Shown here: piece after piece, positions 55,176 to 63,889 of the stretch
How positions within the stretch are numbered: the stretch's first letter is position 1
Layout: each line of letters starts with the position of its first letter
NCBI RefSeq assembly: GCF_000023145.1
Contig: NC_012704.1
Span: forward strand, 1,240,001-1,304,000
Reading direction: 5' to 3'
Origin: Corynebacterium kroppenstedtii DSM 44385
GTDB lineage: Bacteria; Actinomycetota; Actinomycetes; Mycobacteriales; Mycobacteriaceae
Length of the DNA: 64,000 nt
Made by a program: the position numbers and the translations under genes
The notes under the pieces: model-generated
The model's database searches: none
What the model saw: only the letters and a program-made list of their open reading frames with translations
What the model was told of the DNA's origin: nothing

Positions 55176-55495
55176 TAAAGTCGCTCCTCATGTCGGATTT
55201 CTTTAATCCAAGTCTAACGGGTGATTCCAGAAATATACCATCATTCAGAGTGGGAAAAGTCACAAAACTATGCCCAAATGCTCACGTTCACAGTAAAGTA
55301 AACGTAAAACCACAGAAAAGCCACTGATTGGATGCTCTCTTTATGTCCGATCGGGGGCATTCAGACACGGTCTGATGACCGTTTGAAAACGAAACGCGTA
55401 CTCTTAGGAGCGAAGAAACATGAAGACAACGTAAAACCAACGAATCAAGCGCAGACTCAGCGTGAACCAGACGTGAAAGGACAAGTGACACAGAC
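55176..55495. promoter_or_regulatory. ptsI-DeoR divergent control region
   Basis: 320 bp without a gene. AACGTAAAACCA occurs twice as an exact direct repeat (55301-55312 and 55428-55439), and a related TTTGAAAACGAAACG lies at about 55382-55396. These are candidate operators for the DeoR-type regulator. AGTGGGAAAAGTCACA (55249-55264) matches the GlxR/CRP pattern TGTGA-N6-TCACA at 8 of 10 positions, about 75 bp before ptsI. Confidence 0.45.
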
Positions 55496-56275
55496 ATGTA
55501 TGCAGAGGAACGACGGAGACAAATCGCTTCTCTCACCGCCGTTGAAGGCCGCGTCAGTGTCACAGACTTGTCCGAACGATTCTCAGTAACAGCAGAAACG
55601 GTTCGTCGAGACCTTGCTCAACTCGATCGGGAAGGCGCTATCCATCGCGTGCACGGCGGTGCTGTGGCGTCCACTAATTTCCAGACTTTAGAGCTACCCA
55701 TCGACAGTCGCGCAAGGGCCGCCTCCGGCGCTAAGGCCGCCATCGGCCGAACCGCAATGGATTACCTCCCACCACAAGGTGCAGGCATTTTTCTTGACGC
55801 GGGGACAACAACAGCGGTCTTGGCTAATCACATCGCGGATTTGTCGTCGGGACGCGGATGGCCCATCGTCACGAACTGCCTTCCCATTGCGATGAATCTG
55901 GCAAGCCGGAACTTAACCGATCTTCAGCTACTCGGTGGCCAAATTCGTGCGATTACCCAAGCTGTTGTGGGTGATACTGCGCTGCGTACGCTCGCGCTTA
56001 TGCGTGCTGACGTGGCGTTTATCGGCACAAATGCGTTGACGATTGACCATGGCTTATCGACGGCTGACCCCCAGGAAGCAGCCGTCAAGAGAGCCATGAT
56101 TACTAATGCCAATCGCGTCATCGCCATGTGCGATTCGTCGAAATTTGGCCGTGATTACCTGGTCAGCTTTGCTGCACTGAGTGATATTGACGTTCTCATC
56201 ACTGACTCTGCCGCCCCGGAAAGTTTTCTTTCCCAACTTCGCGAACATGAGATCGATGTCGTCGTTGCACAGTAA
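55496..56275 (+). CDS. DeoR-family regulator of the fructose PTS genes (FruR-like)
   Basis: A 259-residue repressor. The N-terminal HTH (VSVTDLSERFSVTAETVRRD, LAQLDREGAIHRVHGGAV) is the DeoR signature. The C-terminal sugar-phosphate-sensing domain has FLDAGTTTAVLANHI and LTIDHGLSTADPQEAAVKRA. Given the neighbours, the effector is probably fructose 1-phosphate and the targets ptsI, fruK and the fructose PTS gene. Followed after 76 bp by fruK. Confidence 0.88.
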   Translation: MYAEERRRQIASLTAVEGRVSVTDLSERFSVTAETVRRDLAQLDREGAIHRVHGGAVASTNFQTLELPIDSRARAASGAKAAIGRTAMDYLPPQGAGIFLDAGTTTAVLANHIADLSSGRGWPIVTNCLPIAMNLASRNLTDLQLLGGQIRAITQAVVGDTALRTLALMRADVAFIGTNALTIDHGLSTADPQEAAVKRAMITNANRVIAMCDSSKFGRDYLVSFAALSDIDVLITDSAAPESFLSQLREHEIDVVVAQ

Positions 56276-56351
56276 GCGCGTGTAAAAGAGCTCGACGCTC
56301 TTACGAACACAACAACGATGTCGATCCACCGCCACCACGTCTAGAGGAATA

Positions 56352-57506
56352 ATGTCTTCACACTCATCATCGCCGACTCCACAAGAAGGCGAAACACACG
56401 AGGGCTCTAGTCCATCCGGCATTGAAGCATTAGATAGTCAGTCCTTGCGAATTCCCGACAATGCTGTCGTTACAGTGACCCCTAATCCCTGCATGGATCG
56501 TACGGCTGCAATATCCACCCCACTTGATCGAGGTGGAGTAAACAGGATCACTGACGTTACCGATGTACCAGCCGGCAAAGGCATCAACGTAGCGATGGCT
56601 ACTTACAGGGCCGACGAACCAACCGTCGCCATTGCACCGGCATCCGCAGGCGATCCCTTTACTTCTTTAGTTCATAAAACAGGTCTCAGCTTCGTACCGA
56701 CGCCAGCTGACCATCCCGTCCGCGTCAACCTCACTGTCACGGAACCCGATGGCACGACGACGAAACTCAATGAGCCAGGCAACCCTCTTGAGCAAGATCA
56801 CGTCGACACACTGACCCGAGTGATTTCGCAGGCCGCGCAGCGTGCATCGTGGATCGTTCTCTCCGGTTCACTGCCACCCGGACTGCCTACATCGTGGTAC
56901 GCCGACATGGTCGGAGCGATTCGTAAGAGCGCCGACGGGCACGACGTCAAAATAGCGGTCGACACGTCAGATAAACCGCTTGAGGAACTCGGTGCCCGCA
57001 TGCTGAAGGATCCGGCTGTGGCTCCCGATCTCCTGAAGCCAAACGGTTTCGAAATCGGCCAGATCCTCGGCCTCGACGGGAAAAACATCGAACACGAGGC
57101 ATCGCAGGGAAATCTCAAGCCCGCGACAGAAGCCGCAAAGCTCTTGGTTGACCACGGCGTGCGTTATGTCCTGCTCACACTCGGTGCGTCGGGCGCGGTC
57201 TTAGCTACCCAACAAGGGACCTGGTATGCCTCTCCGCCTCCTATCACTCCGGTGAGTACTGTCGGAGCGGGTGATTCAAGCCTGGCTGGCTTCATTATTG
57301 GTACCCAAAGAAGCGGTCACAGTAACGGAACGAGCTCAGCTACAGACAGTTCAGTTGAGAAAACTGCACTTCGATACGCTGTAGCCTACGGCTCTGCGGC
57401 AACGTCGCTGCCCGGAACGACAATCCCCTTCCCCTCCCAAACGCAACCTGAATCCGTCACCGTCATGGCTGGCGCTGAAGCAACAGCCTTGAAAGGAGTG
57501 TCATGA
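56352..57506 (+). CDS. fruK: 1-phosphofructokinase (PfkB family)
   Basis: Phosphorylates fructose 1-phosphate, the product of the fructose PTS, to fructose 1,6-bisphosphate. The PfkB motifs are VTPNPCMDRTAAIS, VPAGKGINVAMATYRAD and the C-terminal STVGAGDSSLAGFIIG with the catalytic Asp. Length 384 exceeds the usual 310-330 because of a hydrophilic 38-residue N-terminal extension and a Ser/Thr-rich insert near 318-335. The first well-conserved strand is AVVTVTPNPCMD. The gene overlaps the PTS gene by 4 bp. Confidence 0.92.
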   Translation: MSSHSSSPTPQEGETHEGSSPSGIEALDSQSLRIPDNAVVTVTPNPCMDRTAAISTPLDRGGVNRITDVTDVPAGKGINVAMATYRADEPTVAIAPASAGDPFTSLVHKTGLSFVPTPADHPVRVNLTVTEPDGTTTKLNEPGNPLEQDHVDTLTRVISQAAQRASWIVLSGSLPPGLPTSWYADMVGAIRKSADGHDVKIAVDTSDKPLEELGARMLKDPAVAPDLLKPNGFEIGQILGLDGKNIEHEASQGNLKPATEAAKLLVDHGVRYVLLTLGASGAVLATQQGTWYASPPPITPVSTVGAGDSSLAGFIIGTQRSGHSNGTSSATDSSVEKTALRYAVAYGSAATSLPGTTIPFPSQTQPESVTVMAGAEATALKGVS

Positions 57507-59770
57507 CATCATCGAGCGGTTCCGGATCTACTCCGAACAAACCGACACAAAAAGAAACAGCACCAGCGGAGGGAACGCAGGCGAACTCCTCGGAGCCTCC
57601 CGTAATCACCCCGGACCTCATCATGCTCGACGTGGCTCCCGGTGATACCAAGGAAGCTGTTATTAAAGCTTTGGCTTCACATGCGGCGGTGGCCGGTCGC
57701 GCTGATGACGCCGAGGGGCTTACCTCTGACGCCTTGACTCGCGAATCGAAGTCAGCCACTGGTGTGCCTGGTGGCGTGGCAATTCCGCACTGCCGCACCA
57801 GCCATGTGGAAGTTCCGACGCTGACCTTCGCGCGTCTCTCGAAGCCTGTTGATTTTGGCTCCGCCGATGGCCCTGCCGACCTGGTTTTCCTTATTTCCGC
57901 TCCGATGGGCGGAGGGAAAGCACACCTGCGGATCCTGTCGAAATTAGCCCGTAGCTTGGTAAAAGCCTCCTTCCGGGACTCGCTACGCGAAGCATCCGAT
58001 GAGAAGGACGCAGCCCAGCGCATCCTTGACACCTTGGCTGCCAAGCCAAAGAAGAAGTCCGCCTCGACGGCGTCGGCAAGTAAGGGTGCAGACGCAGCCG
58101 CGGCGGGTAGCGCTGCGGGGTCGACGCCCGTCGGAGCAGCGGGAGCATCAGCTCAGAGCACCGACGGCGGCAACCAGGCTAGTGGATCCGGACAGGCTGT
58201 TACCCACCTTGTCGCGATTACCGCGTGCCCCACCGGCATCGCGCACACGTACATGGCTGCGGATTCCCTGTCGCAGACAGCCGATGCACGTGACGATGTC
58301 GAGATCACGGTTGAGACTCAGGGATCATCCGGAGTCACTCCCCTTCCCTCCGACGTCATTAAGAATGCCGATGCCGTCATCTTCGCCACCGATGTTGGGG
58401 TGAAGGACCGTGAGCGCTTCGCTGGCAAACCAGTCATCGAATCTGGCGTGAAGCGGGCTATTGATGAACCCGCGGTCATGATCGATGAAGCCATCGCGGC
58501 AGCAAAAGATCCTCATGCACGTCGCGTCAAAGGGAAGGCATCATCGTCGTCTGAGAGCTCTCAGGAAGAGGGCGAGGGACTCGGCTGGGGCAAGCGTATT
58601 CAGCAAGCCCTGATGACCGGTGTGTCGTACATGATTCCGTTCGTGGCGGCAGGCGGCCTCCTTATGGCGCTGGCCTTCGTGCTGTCTGGTGCGGATATCG
58701 CCAAGGTCTACGAAACCGTCGTCAACCACAATGCTCTGTGGAACCTTCCCGGGCAGCACATTACTGTCGACGGCGAAACGTACAACTTCAGCCAGGCTCC
58801 TCTGCTGATCTACCTTGGCGCTGTATCGGCTTATGTCGGCACGCTGGGGATGAACTTCCTCGTGAGTGCCCTGTCGGGGTATATCGCCTACGCTCTCGGT
58901 GGCCGTCCAGGTATCGCTCCAGGATTCATTGGTGGTGCCGTCTCCGTCGCTGTGGGGGCAGGGTTCATTGGCGGCCTGTTCACGGGCCTCATCGCAGGTC
59001 TCATCGCAATGTGGTTCAACACGCTTAATCCGCCACGGTGGCTAGCTGGGTTGATGCCTGTTGTGATCATTCCTTTGGTGGACTCGCTCATCACCGGCTT
59101 CGCCATGTTTATCCTGCTGGGACGCCCGATCGCCTCGCTGATGGACGCCCTGCAGAATGGCCTGAACTCGATGTCCGGCTCCTCCGCGGTTCTCCTCGGC
59201 ATCATCCTGGGTCTCATGATGTGCTTCGACCTCGGTGGTCCCATCAACAAGGCAGCGTACTTGTTCGCCACGGCTGGACTGAATGTCGACGATCCTGCGT
59301 CGCTGAAGATCATGGCTGCTGTCATGATTACCGGTATGGTTCCGCCGCTGGCCTTGGCTCTTGCGACGACCTTGCGGCCTAAGCTCTTCAATAAAGCGGA
59401 GCAGGAAAACGGAAAAGCGGCTTGGTTGCTAGGCCTATCCTTCATCTCTGAAGGCGCTATCCCGTTCGCCGCTGCGGACCCGCTGCGCGTCATTCCGGCT
59501 ACGATGCTCGGCGGCGCGGTCTCCGGTGCTATCTCGATGGCAGCTGGCGTCGAACTGATGGCTCCTCACGGCGGCGTGTTCGTGATTCTGGCCGTCACCC
59601 ACGTTCTTATGTTCTTCGTCTCACTGGTGGTTGGCGTAGTCATCGCTGCGGCTGGTGTCGTCGCCCTGAAGACATGGTGGCCAGTCAAGACACGCGATGC
59701 CGCGAAATCGCCAGCGTCGACAGCGCCGTCGTCGACGAACAAAGAAGCTTCTGCCAAGACCACAGCGTAA
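57503..59770 (+). CDS. ptsF: Fructose-specific PTS permease, EIIABC
   Basis: Single-chain fructose PTS transporter that imports fructose as fructose 1-phosphate. EIIA (about 35-180) has active His96 in VAIPHCRTS. An Ala/Ser/Gly linker (about 185-232) leads to EIIB with phospho-Cys242 in ITACPTGIAHTYMAADSL. A second Ser/Glu-rich linker leads to EIIC (about 370-735) with about eight to ten membrane spans and FNTLNPPRWLAGLMPVVIIP. Length 755 is typical of actinobacterial FruABC. Coupled to fruK by overlap. Confidence 0.94.
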   Translation: MTSSSGSGSTPNKPTQKETAPAEGTQANSSEPPVITPDLIMLDVAPGDTKEAVIKALASHAAVAGRADDAEGLTSDALTRESKSATGVPGGVAIPHCRTSHVEVPTLTFARLSKPVDFGSADGPADLVFLISAPMGGGKAHLRILSKLARSLVKASFRDSLREASDEKDAAQRILDTLAAKPKKKSASTASASKGADAAAAGSAAGSTPVGAAGASAQSTDGGNQASGSGQAVTHLVAITACPTGIAHTYMAADSLSQTADARDDVEITVETQGSSGVTPLPSDVIKNADAVIFATDVGVKDRERFAGKPVIESGVKRAIDEPAVMIDEAIAAAKDPHARRVKGKASSSSESSQEEGEGLGWGKRIQQALMTGVSYMIPFVAAGGLLMALAFVLSGADIAKVYETVVNHNALWNLPGQHITVDGETYNFSQAPLLIYLGAVSAYVGTLGMNFLVSALSGYIAYALGGRPGIAPGFIGGAVSVAVGAGFIGGLFTGLIAGLIAMWFNTLNPPRWLAGLMPVVIIPLVDSLITGFAMFILLGRPIASLMDALQNGLNSMSGSSAVLLGIILGLMMCFDLGGPINKAAYLFATAGLNVDDPASLKIMAAVMITGMVPPLALALATTLRPKLFNKAEQENGKAAWLLGLSFISEGAIPFAAADPLRVIPATMLGGAVSGAISMAAGVELMAPHGGVFVILAVTHVLMFFVSLVVGVVIAAAGVVALKTWWPVKTRDAAKSPASTAPSSTNKEASAKTTA

Positions 59771-59858
59771 AGCCGAAGCTCGGCCATTACACTGACATTG
59801 GCTTAAAGATTGGGCGGGTACCCACTGAACAACAAACCAGCGGTACTCCCCGATCAAG

Positions 59859-59899
59859 AGATACGGAAAAGGCTGTGGCACATAGCACTTTCCGTATCT
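59859..59899 (+). terminator. Long hairpin between ptsF and ptsH
   Basis: AGATACGGAAA (59859-59869) and TTTCCGTATCT (59889-59899) form a perfect 11-bp stem; inner GCTGTG/CATAGC can extend it. No T-run follows. It may end ptsF transcription or be an RNA processing site. Confidence 0.5.
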
Positions 59900-59919
59900 G
59901 AACTACCACACTTGCAGCA

Positions 59920-59939
59920 ACTTATCCGCTACGATAAGT
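59920..59939 (+). promoter_or_regulatory. Palindromic candidate operator upstream of ptsH
   Basis: ACTTATC and GATAAGT form a perfect 7-bp inverted repeat with a 6-bp spacer, about 115 bp before the ptsH ATG. The regulator is unknown. Confidence 0.4.
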
Positions 59940-60053
59940 ACCGCTGTAGAAATAAATAAAATGCTTTGTGCAGGAGGACTTTAAGTCCGTTATTCTGGCA
60001 CAAGAGGATCCCGATGATCCGCACCTTGTTTTGATTAACAGAAAGGTTCACTT

Positions 60054-60323
60054 ATGGCTTCCACAACCGTGACTGTCGGTTCTACCGTTGGTCTTCACGC
60101 TCGTCCCGCAGCTGTTATCGCCGAGGAAGCATCTAACTATGATGACGAGATCTTGATCTCGCTTCCCGACGATGATGATGCAGAACCTGCCGACGCCGCT
60201 TCTTCCCTCATGATTATGGCCTTGGGCGCTGAGCACGGTGACACCGTGGAAGTTTCGTCTGAGAACGCCGAAGCTGTCGAGAAGATTGCGGCTCTGGTCT
60301 CGCAGAACCTCGATAACGAATAA
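60054..60323 (+). CDS. ptsH: PTS phosphocarrier protein HPr
   Basis: Small phosphocarrier between enzyme I and the sugar EIIs. Active His15 lies in VGLHARPAAVIAEEA, and SSLMIMALGAEHGD carries the Ser-46-like site. Length 89 is normal. Strong ribosome site (AGAAAGG) before the ATG and a good terminator after it. 283 bp downstream of ptsF, with its own likely promoter region. Confidence 0.95.
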   Translation: MASTTVTVGSTVGLHARPAAVIAEEASNYDDEILISLPDDDDAEPADAASSLMIMALGAEHGDTVEVSSENAEAVEKIAALVSQNLDNE

Positions 60324-60372
60324 TCCACTAGTTGTCGGGACCGCCACCGTGCGGTGACCAACGGCACTATTG

Positions 60373-60411
60373 ATGGGGATGACGAAGTATTTCTGATCAT
60401 CCCCATTTTTT
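60373..60411 (+). terminator. Rho-independent terminator of ptsH
   Basis: ATGGGGATGA (60373-60382) and TCATCCCCAT (60397-60406) form a perfect 10-bp stem followed by six T. It reaches into the stop codon of convergent uraA. Confidence 0.88.
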
Positions 60412-61711
60412 AATACTGACGCTGGCTGGCGTCCTGCCCTTCCCCAACGTGCTCGAAAAGATAGCGCAAGAGCGGGTAACCAACGATGATCCCCACCGAT
60501 CCCCACGCGATGCCTTCAATATCAACTGATCCCACCCGCAATGTGAGATTTCCTATCCCCGCTATTAACGCCACTGCAGCCGCGGTCAAATTAACGGGAT
60601 TGGTAAATCGAACATTGTTATCTTGCCAAATACGAATTCCAAGCATTCCGATCATGCCGTATAGGACCATGGTCGCGCCGCCCAAAACTCCAGTGGGAAT
60701 AGTGAATACCAATGCGCCGAACTTAGGAATAAACGCAAGAATTATTGCGGTCGCAGCAGCAACCCAGTACGCAGCCGTGGAATAGACTCGCGTAGCCGCC
60801 ATGACACCAATGTTTTCGGCATAACTGGTTGTACCCGATCCGCCGCAGAATCCTGCCACTGTCGTCGCGATACCGTCAGAAAATAAAGCTTTCCCCGCTA
60901 AGTCATCCATATTTCTTCCCGTCATGGCAGAGACAGCCTTTACATGGCCGACATTTTCTGCGATTAACACAACGACGACGGGGATCGTCGAAATAACAAT
61001 TTCTGTGTGGAAGACGGGAGAATGGAATTGTGGGAAACCAATCCATGCGGCATTCTCTATCGTCTCTGAGGTACCTGGGGCTAAACTACCTGTTAGCGAC
61101 GCGAAAACCCACCCGACGACGACACCAAAAAGAATTCCTAGCCGCGCGATCATCCCCCGGCCCGCCACGGTGAAGAGCAGAATTGCCGCCAGAGTAACGC
61201 CGGCTACTAATGGCTGTTTTTGCACGTTGGATGTGGCGGCAGGAGCAAGATTCAAACCGATGAGTGCGACGATTGCTCCCGTGACGGGCGGAGGCATCAC
61301 GGCGCCAAGGGCGTGTTGTCCCACTGCCATCACAACGAGCCCCACAACCGCGAGCGCTAATCCTGCGGCAAGGACGCCACCCAGCTGGGCAGACAGCCCC
61401 GCACTATGCGCAGCGGTTAAAGGGGCGATAAACGCAAATGAGGAACCTAAATATGATGGAAGGCGATTCCTCGTGATGAGGAGAAACGCCATCGTCCCCA
61501 GACCAGAGAACAATAGGGTGGTATTGACGGGGAACCCGGTGAGGGTGGGGACAAGAAGCGTCGCCCCGAACATGGCAATGACGTACTGCATTCCCACGCC
61601 GATAGTTCGAAGCCAACTTAATCGCTCATCTGGGGCCACCACAGCACCAGGCCGGGGTGTTTTTCCGTCACCATGCACGGACCACGGTAAAAGACTCTTT
61701 TTTGCGCTCAC
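60410..61711 (-). CDS. uraA: Uracil permease (NCS2 family)
   Basis: A 433-residue uracil:H+ symporter with about 14 membrane segments. NCS2 motifs include YVIAMFGATLLVPTLTGFPV near the N-terminus, LIAENVGHVKAVSAMTGRNM (the substrate-binding Glu in helix 8), FCGGSGTTSYAENIGVMAAT (helix 10), and GVLGGATMVLYGMIG. The start follows the standard beginning; a pyrR attenuator was not seen in the 82 bp upstream. Same direction as hflX. Confidence 0.9.
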   Translation of the reverse strand: MSAKKSLLPWSVHGDGKTPRPGAVVAPDERLSWLRTIGVGMQYVIAMFGATLLVPTLTGFPVNTTLLFSGLGTMAFLLITRNRLPSYLGSSFAFIAPLTAAHSAGLSAQLGGVLAAGLALAVVGLVVMAVGQHALGAVMPPPVTGAIVALIGLNLAPAATSNVQKQPLVAGVTLAAILLFTVAGRGMIARLGILFGVVVGWVFASLTGSLAPGTSETIENAAWIGFPQFHSPVFHTEIVISTIPVVVVLIAENVGHVKAVSAMTGRNMDDLAGKALFSDGIATTVAGFCGGSGTTSYAENIGVMAATRVYSTAAYWVAAATAIILAFIPKFGALVFTIPTGVLGGATMVLYGMIGMLGIRIWQDNNVRFTNPVNLTAAAVALIAGIGNLTLRVGSVDIEGIAWGSVGIIVGYPLLRYLFEHVGEGQDASQRQY

Positions 61712-61793
61712 GCTTTCTTATTATTCAATCTGAGCAGTTAGATCCTTACCACGACCCCTATCAACACGGTCACGCCCCTGTAAGCAAAGAAAA

Positions 61794-63317
61794 TTATGAG
61801 TATTCGTCCGCCTGAATAAACTCTTTCACCTCTTGAGCAACACGAGCAGGAACGCGCACATCAAGGACCGTGCCGTCGGAATCGTATTGTTCGTCGATAA
61901 CGGTTCCATACTCATGGACTTTCGCCACAATGTCACCACGGGTGTACGGGACATGAAGCCTTACATGGGTATCCAGAGTGTTTAAGAACAGTTCGATTCG
62001 GGATGCGAGTTCATCAATATTCTCGCCAGTTTTCGCCGACACGAAAACAACGTCGTCAAGCTCGTGGCGAAGCTGCGCAAGAACAATGGGGTCAGCCTGG
62101 TCTATCTTGTTCACAACAATGATTTCAGGCGGCATGGTCTCCGCTCTACTGTTGCGAACGTCGGCAAGAACCTCATGAACAGCAGCTATCTGTTTCAGTG
62201 GGAAGGGATCGGAACCATCCACAACATGTAGCACCAAGTCTGCCGACGCAACTTCCTCCAGGGACGATCGGAACGCCTCCACCAGCTGTGTGGGCAGGTG
62301 CCGAACGAACCCAACCGTGTCCGAAAAGATGACGGCTCGCCCGTCGGCTAGTTCTGCACGACGTGTCGTGGGGTCCAAGGTAGCGAAGAGGGCATCCTCC
62401 ACCAGCACCCCTGCTCCGGTGATGGCATTGATTAACGACGACTTCCCCGCGTTCGTGTACCCAGCAATCGCGATTTGCGGAGTGGTAGAGCTATCTCGCC
62501 GATCTCGCTTAATTTCACGAGCGGTCGTCATGCTCCGCAATTCCGCTCGCAAACGAGCCATATCTTTACGCAACCGTCGGCGGTCGGCCTCAATCTTCGT
62601 TTCACCAGGGCCACGAAGGCCAACACCGCCATTAGAGCCGGCTCGTCCACCCGCCTGCCGGGACATCATGTCGCCCCAGCCGCGGACTCGCGTATAAAGA
62701 TATTCCATCTGAGCGAGGGAAACCTGCGCCTTTCCCTCTTTGGACTTCGCATGCTGAGCGAAAATATCGAGGATCAGCATCGTGCGGTCAATAACTTTGA
62801 CATCGAGCTGCTTTTCTAAAGCGATCAGCTGGCCGGGGCTCAGCTCACCGTCGCAAATCACTGTATCTGCGCCTAATGATCGGACCGCGTCACGGAGCTC
62901 AGCGACCTTGCCGGATCCGATGTACGTGCCCGCGTCGGGCTTCTCGCGGCGCTGGTAAAAAGACTCGAGGACCTCAGACCCGGCTGTCTCCGCGAGAGCA
63001 CGGAGCTCTTCCAGATTTGCTTCGAATTCAGCGGTTGTCCCCGACGTCCATACGCCGACCAGAATGACTCTTTCTAGCCGCAGCTTTCGATATTCGACGT
63101 CATAGCCATCGGATTGCTCCGTGGTGTGAGCTTGACTACCGCGCGACAGCGCACGGAGTTCGTCACGCTCGCTAAGGTCAAGTTCGCCCGCGGTGGGCAT
63201 GTCCGCATGGCGAACTCTTGTGTCGTTATGTAGGCCTCCCCCGCGTCGGCCATGGTCATCGGTGAGGTGAGTGTCGTTGTCCGAATAAGACGGATAATTA
63301 TGTGAACGTTCAGTCAT
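61794..63317 (-). CDS. hflX: Ribosome-associated GTPase HflX
   Basis: Rescues or splits stalled ribosomes, binding the 50S subunit. The 507-residue protein has the HflX N-terminal domain (VGVWTSGTTAEFEANLEELR, YIGSGKVAELR), the linker LRGPGETKIEADRRRLRKDM and a GTPase domain: G1 AGYTNAGKSS, G3 DTVGFVRHLP, G4 VVNKIDQAD and G5 FVSAKTG. The first 75 residues are a variable, charged extension. Lies upstream of uraA on the minus strand. Confidence 0.95.
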   Translation of the reverse strand: MTERSHNYPSYSDNDTHLTDDHGRRGGGLHNDTRVRHADMPTAGELDLSERDELRALSRGSQAHTTEQSDGYDVEYRKLRLERVILVGVWTSGTTAEFEANLEELRALAETAGSEVLESFYQRREKPDAGTYIGSGKVAELRDAVRSLGADTVICDGELSPGQLIALEKQLDVKVIDRTMLILDIFAQHAKSKEGKAQVSLAQMEYLYTRVRGWGDMMSRQAGGRAGSNGGVGLRGPGETKIEADRRRLRKDMARLRAELRSMTTAREIKRDRRDSSTTPQIAIAGYTNAGKSSLINAITGAGVLVEDALFATLDPTTRRAELADGRAVIFSDTVGFVRHLPTQLVEAFRSSLEEVASADLVLHVVDGSDPFPLKQIAAVHEVLADVRNSRAETMPPEIIVVNKIDQADPIVLAQLRHELDDVVFVSAKTGENIDELASRIELFLNTLDTHVRLHVPYTRGDIVAKVHEYGTVIDEQYDSDGTVLDVRVPARVAQEVKEFIQADEYS

Positions 63318-63378
63318 TGCTCACAAGTGTCTCACGACTAGCCCTCACGCGGTAGTGCGTTCGCTATAGGCTGATGAA

Positions 63379-63415
63379 CCGTGACGTGCATGCGCTATGC
63401 CCACACAGGTCACGG
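63379..63415 (-). terminator. Inverted repeat between the FeoC-like gene and hflX
   Basis: CCGTGAC (63379-63385) and GTCACGG (63409-63415) form a perfect 7-bp inverted repeat with a 23-base spacer. It may terminate the feo transcript or be an operator for hflX; neither is certain. Confidence 0.35.
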
Positions 63416-63423
63416 CTCTATAC

Positions 63424-63867
63424 CTAGTGCCGGCCGGCGGAGCTAACAGCTTCAGGCACAGCCGACGTGGACGCAGCCGGCCAGCACTGGGGGCGACGGG
63501 TTAAAACCAGCGCAACCGGTCCCGTTCCGCCGATGTGCGATCCGCATCCGGCCCCTCCGTCGGCCTTACCCAATGGGCAGGATGAGCATCCCCCGCCGGG
63601 GCAGGATGTTCCCAGTGGCTTCTTAGTCAACCAGCCCATGCGTTCGAGGTGCTCGATGGAGGCATCGACGGTGGTTCGGGCAAGGCCCGTGTTTTCAGCG
63701 ATCCGTGACCGGTCAACGGCCCCAGAGGCAATGGCGTCACGAACCATGGCAAGCGGACCTTGTGAAGCCGACGATGCCGATGCACGCCCGGAGGAGTCAC
63801 CCCGCGAAGGAACGCGTCGCGATAAATCTCGTTCTCGACGAAACAGCATTGCTATCACTGCTTTCAC
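63424..63867 (-). CDS. FeoC-like transcriptional regulator with cysteine-rich cluster
   Basis: A 147-residue protein just downstream of feoB. Middle part (about 39-82) is a winged helix (PLAMVRDAIASGAVDRSRIA, ENTGLARTTVDASIEHLERM), followed by SCPGGGCSSCPLG and CGS, four cysteines suited to an iron-sulfur cluster as in FeoC. The N-terminus is basic and the C-terminus extends beyond the usual small FeoC. GTG 63867 or ATG 63849 could start it; neither has a clear ribosome site. Role in controlling FeoB levels or transcription is inferred. Confidence 0.7.
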   Translation of the reverse strand: MKAVIAMLFRRERDLSRRVPSRGDSSGRASASSASQGPLAMVRDAIASGAVDRSRIAENTGLARTTVDASIEHLERMGWLTKKPLGTSCPGGGCSSCPLGKADGGAGCGSHIGGTGPVALVLTRRPQCWPAASTSAVPEAVSSAGRH

Positions 63868-63889
63868 GAATCAAAGTAGAAGAAATGAT

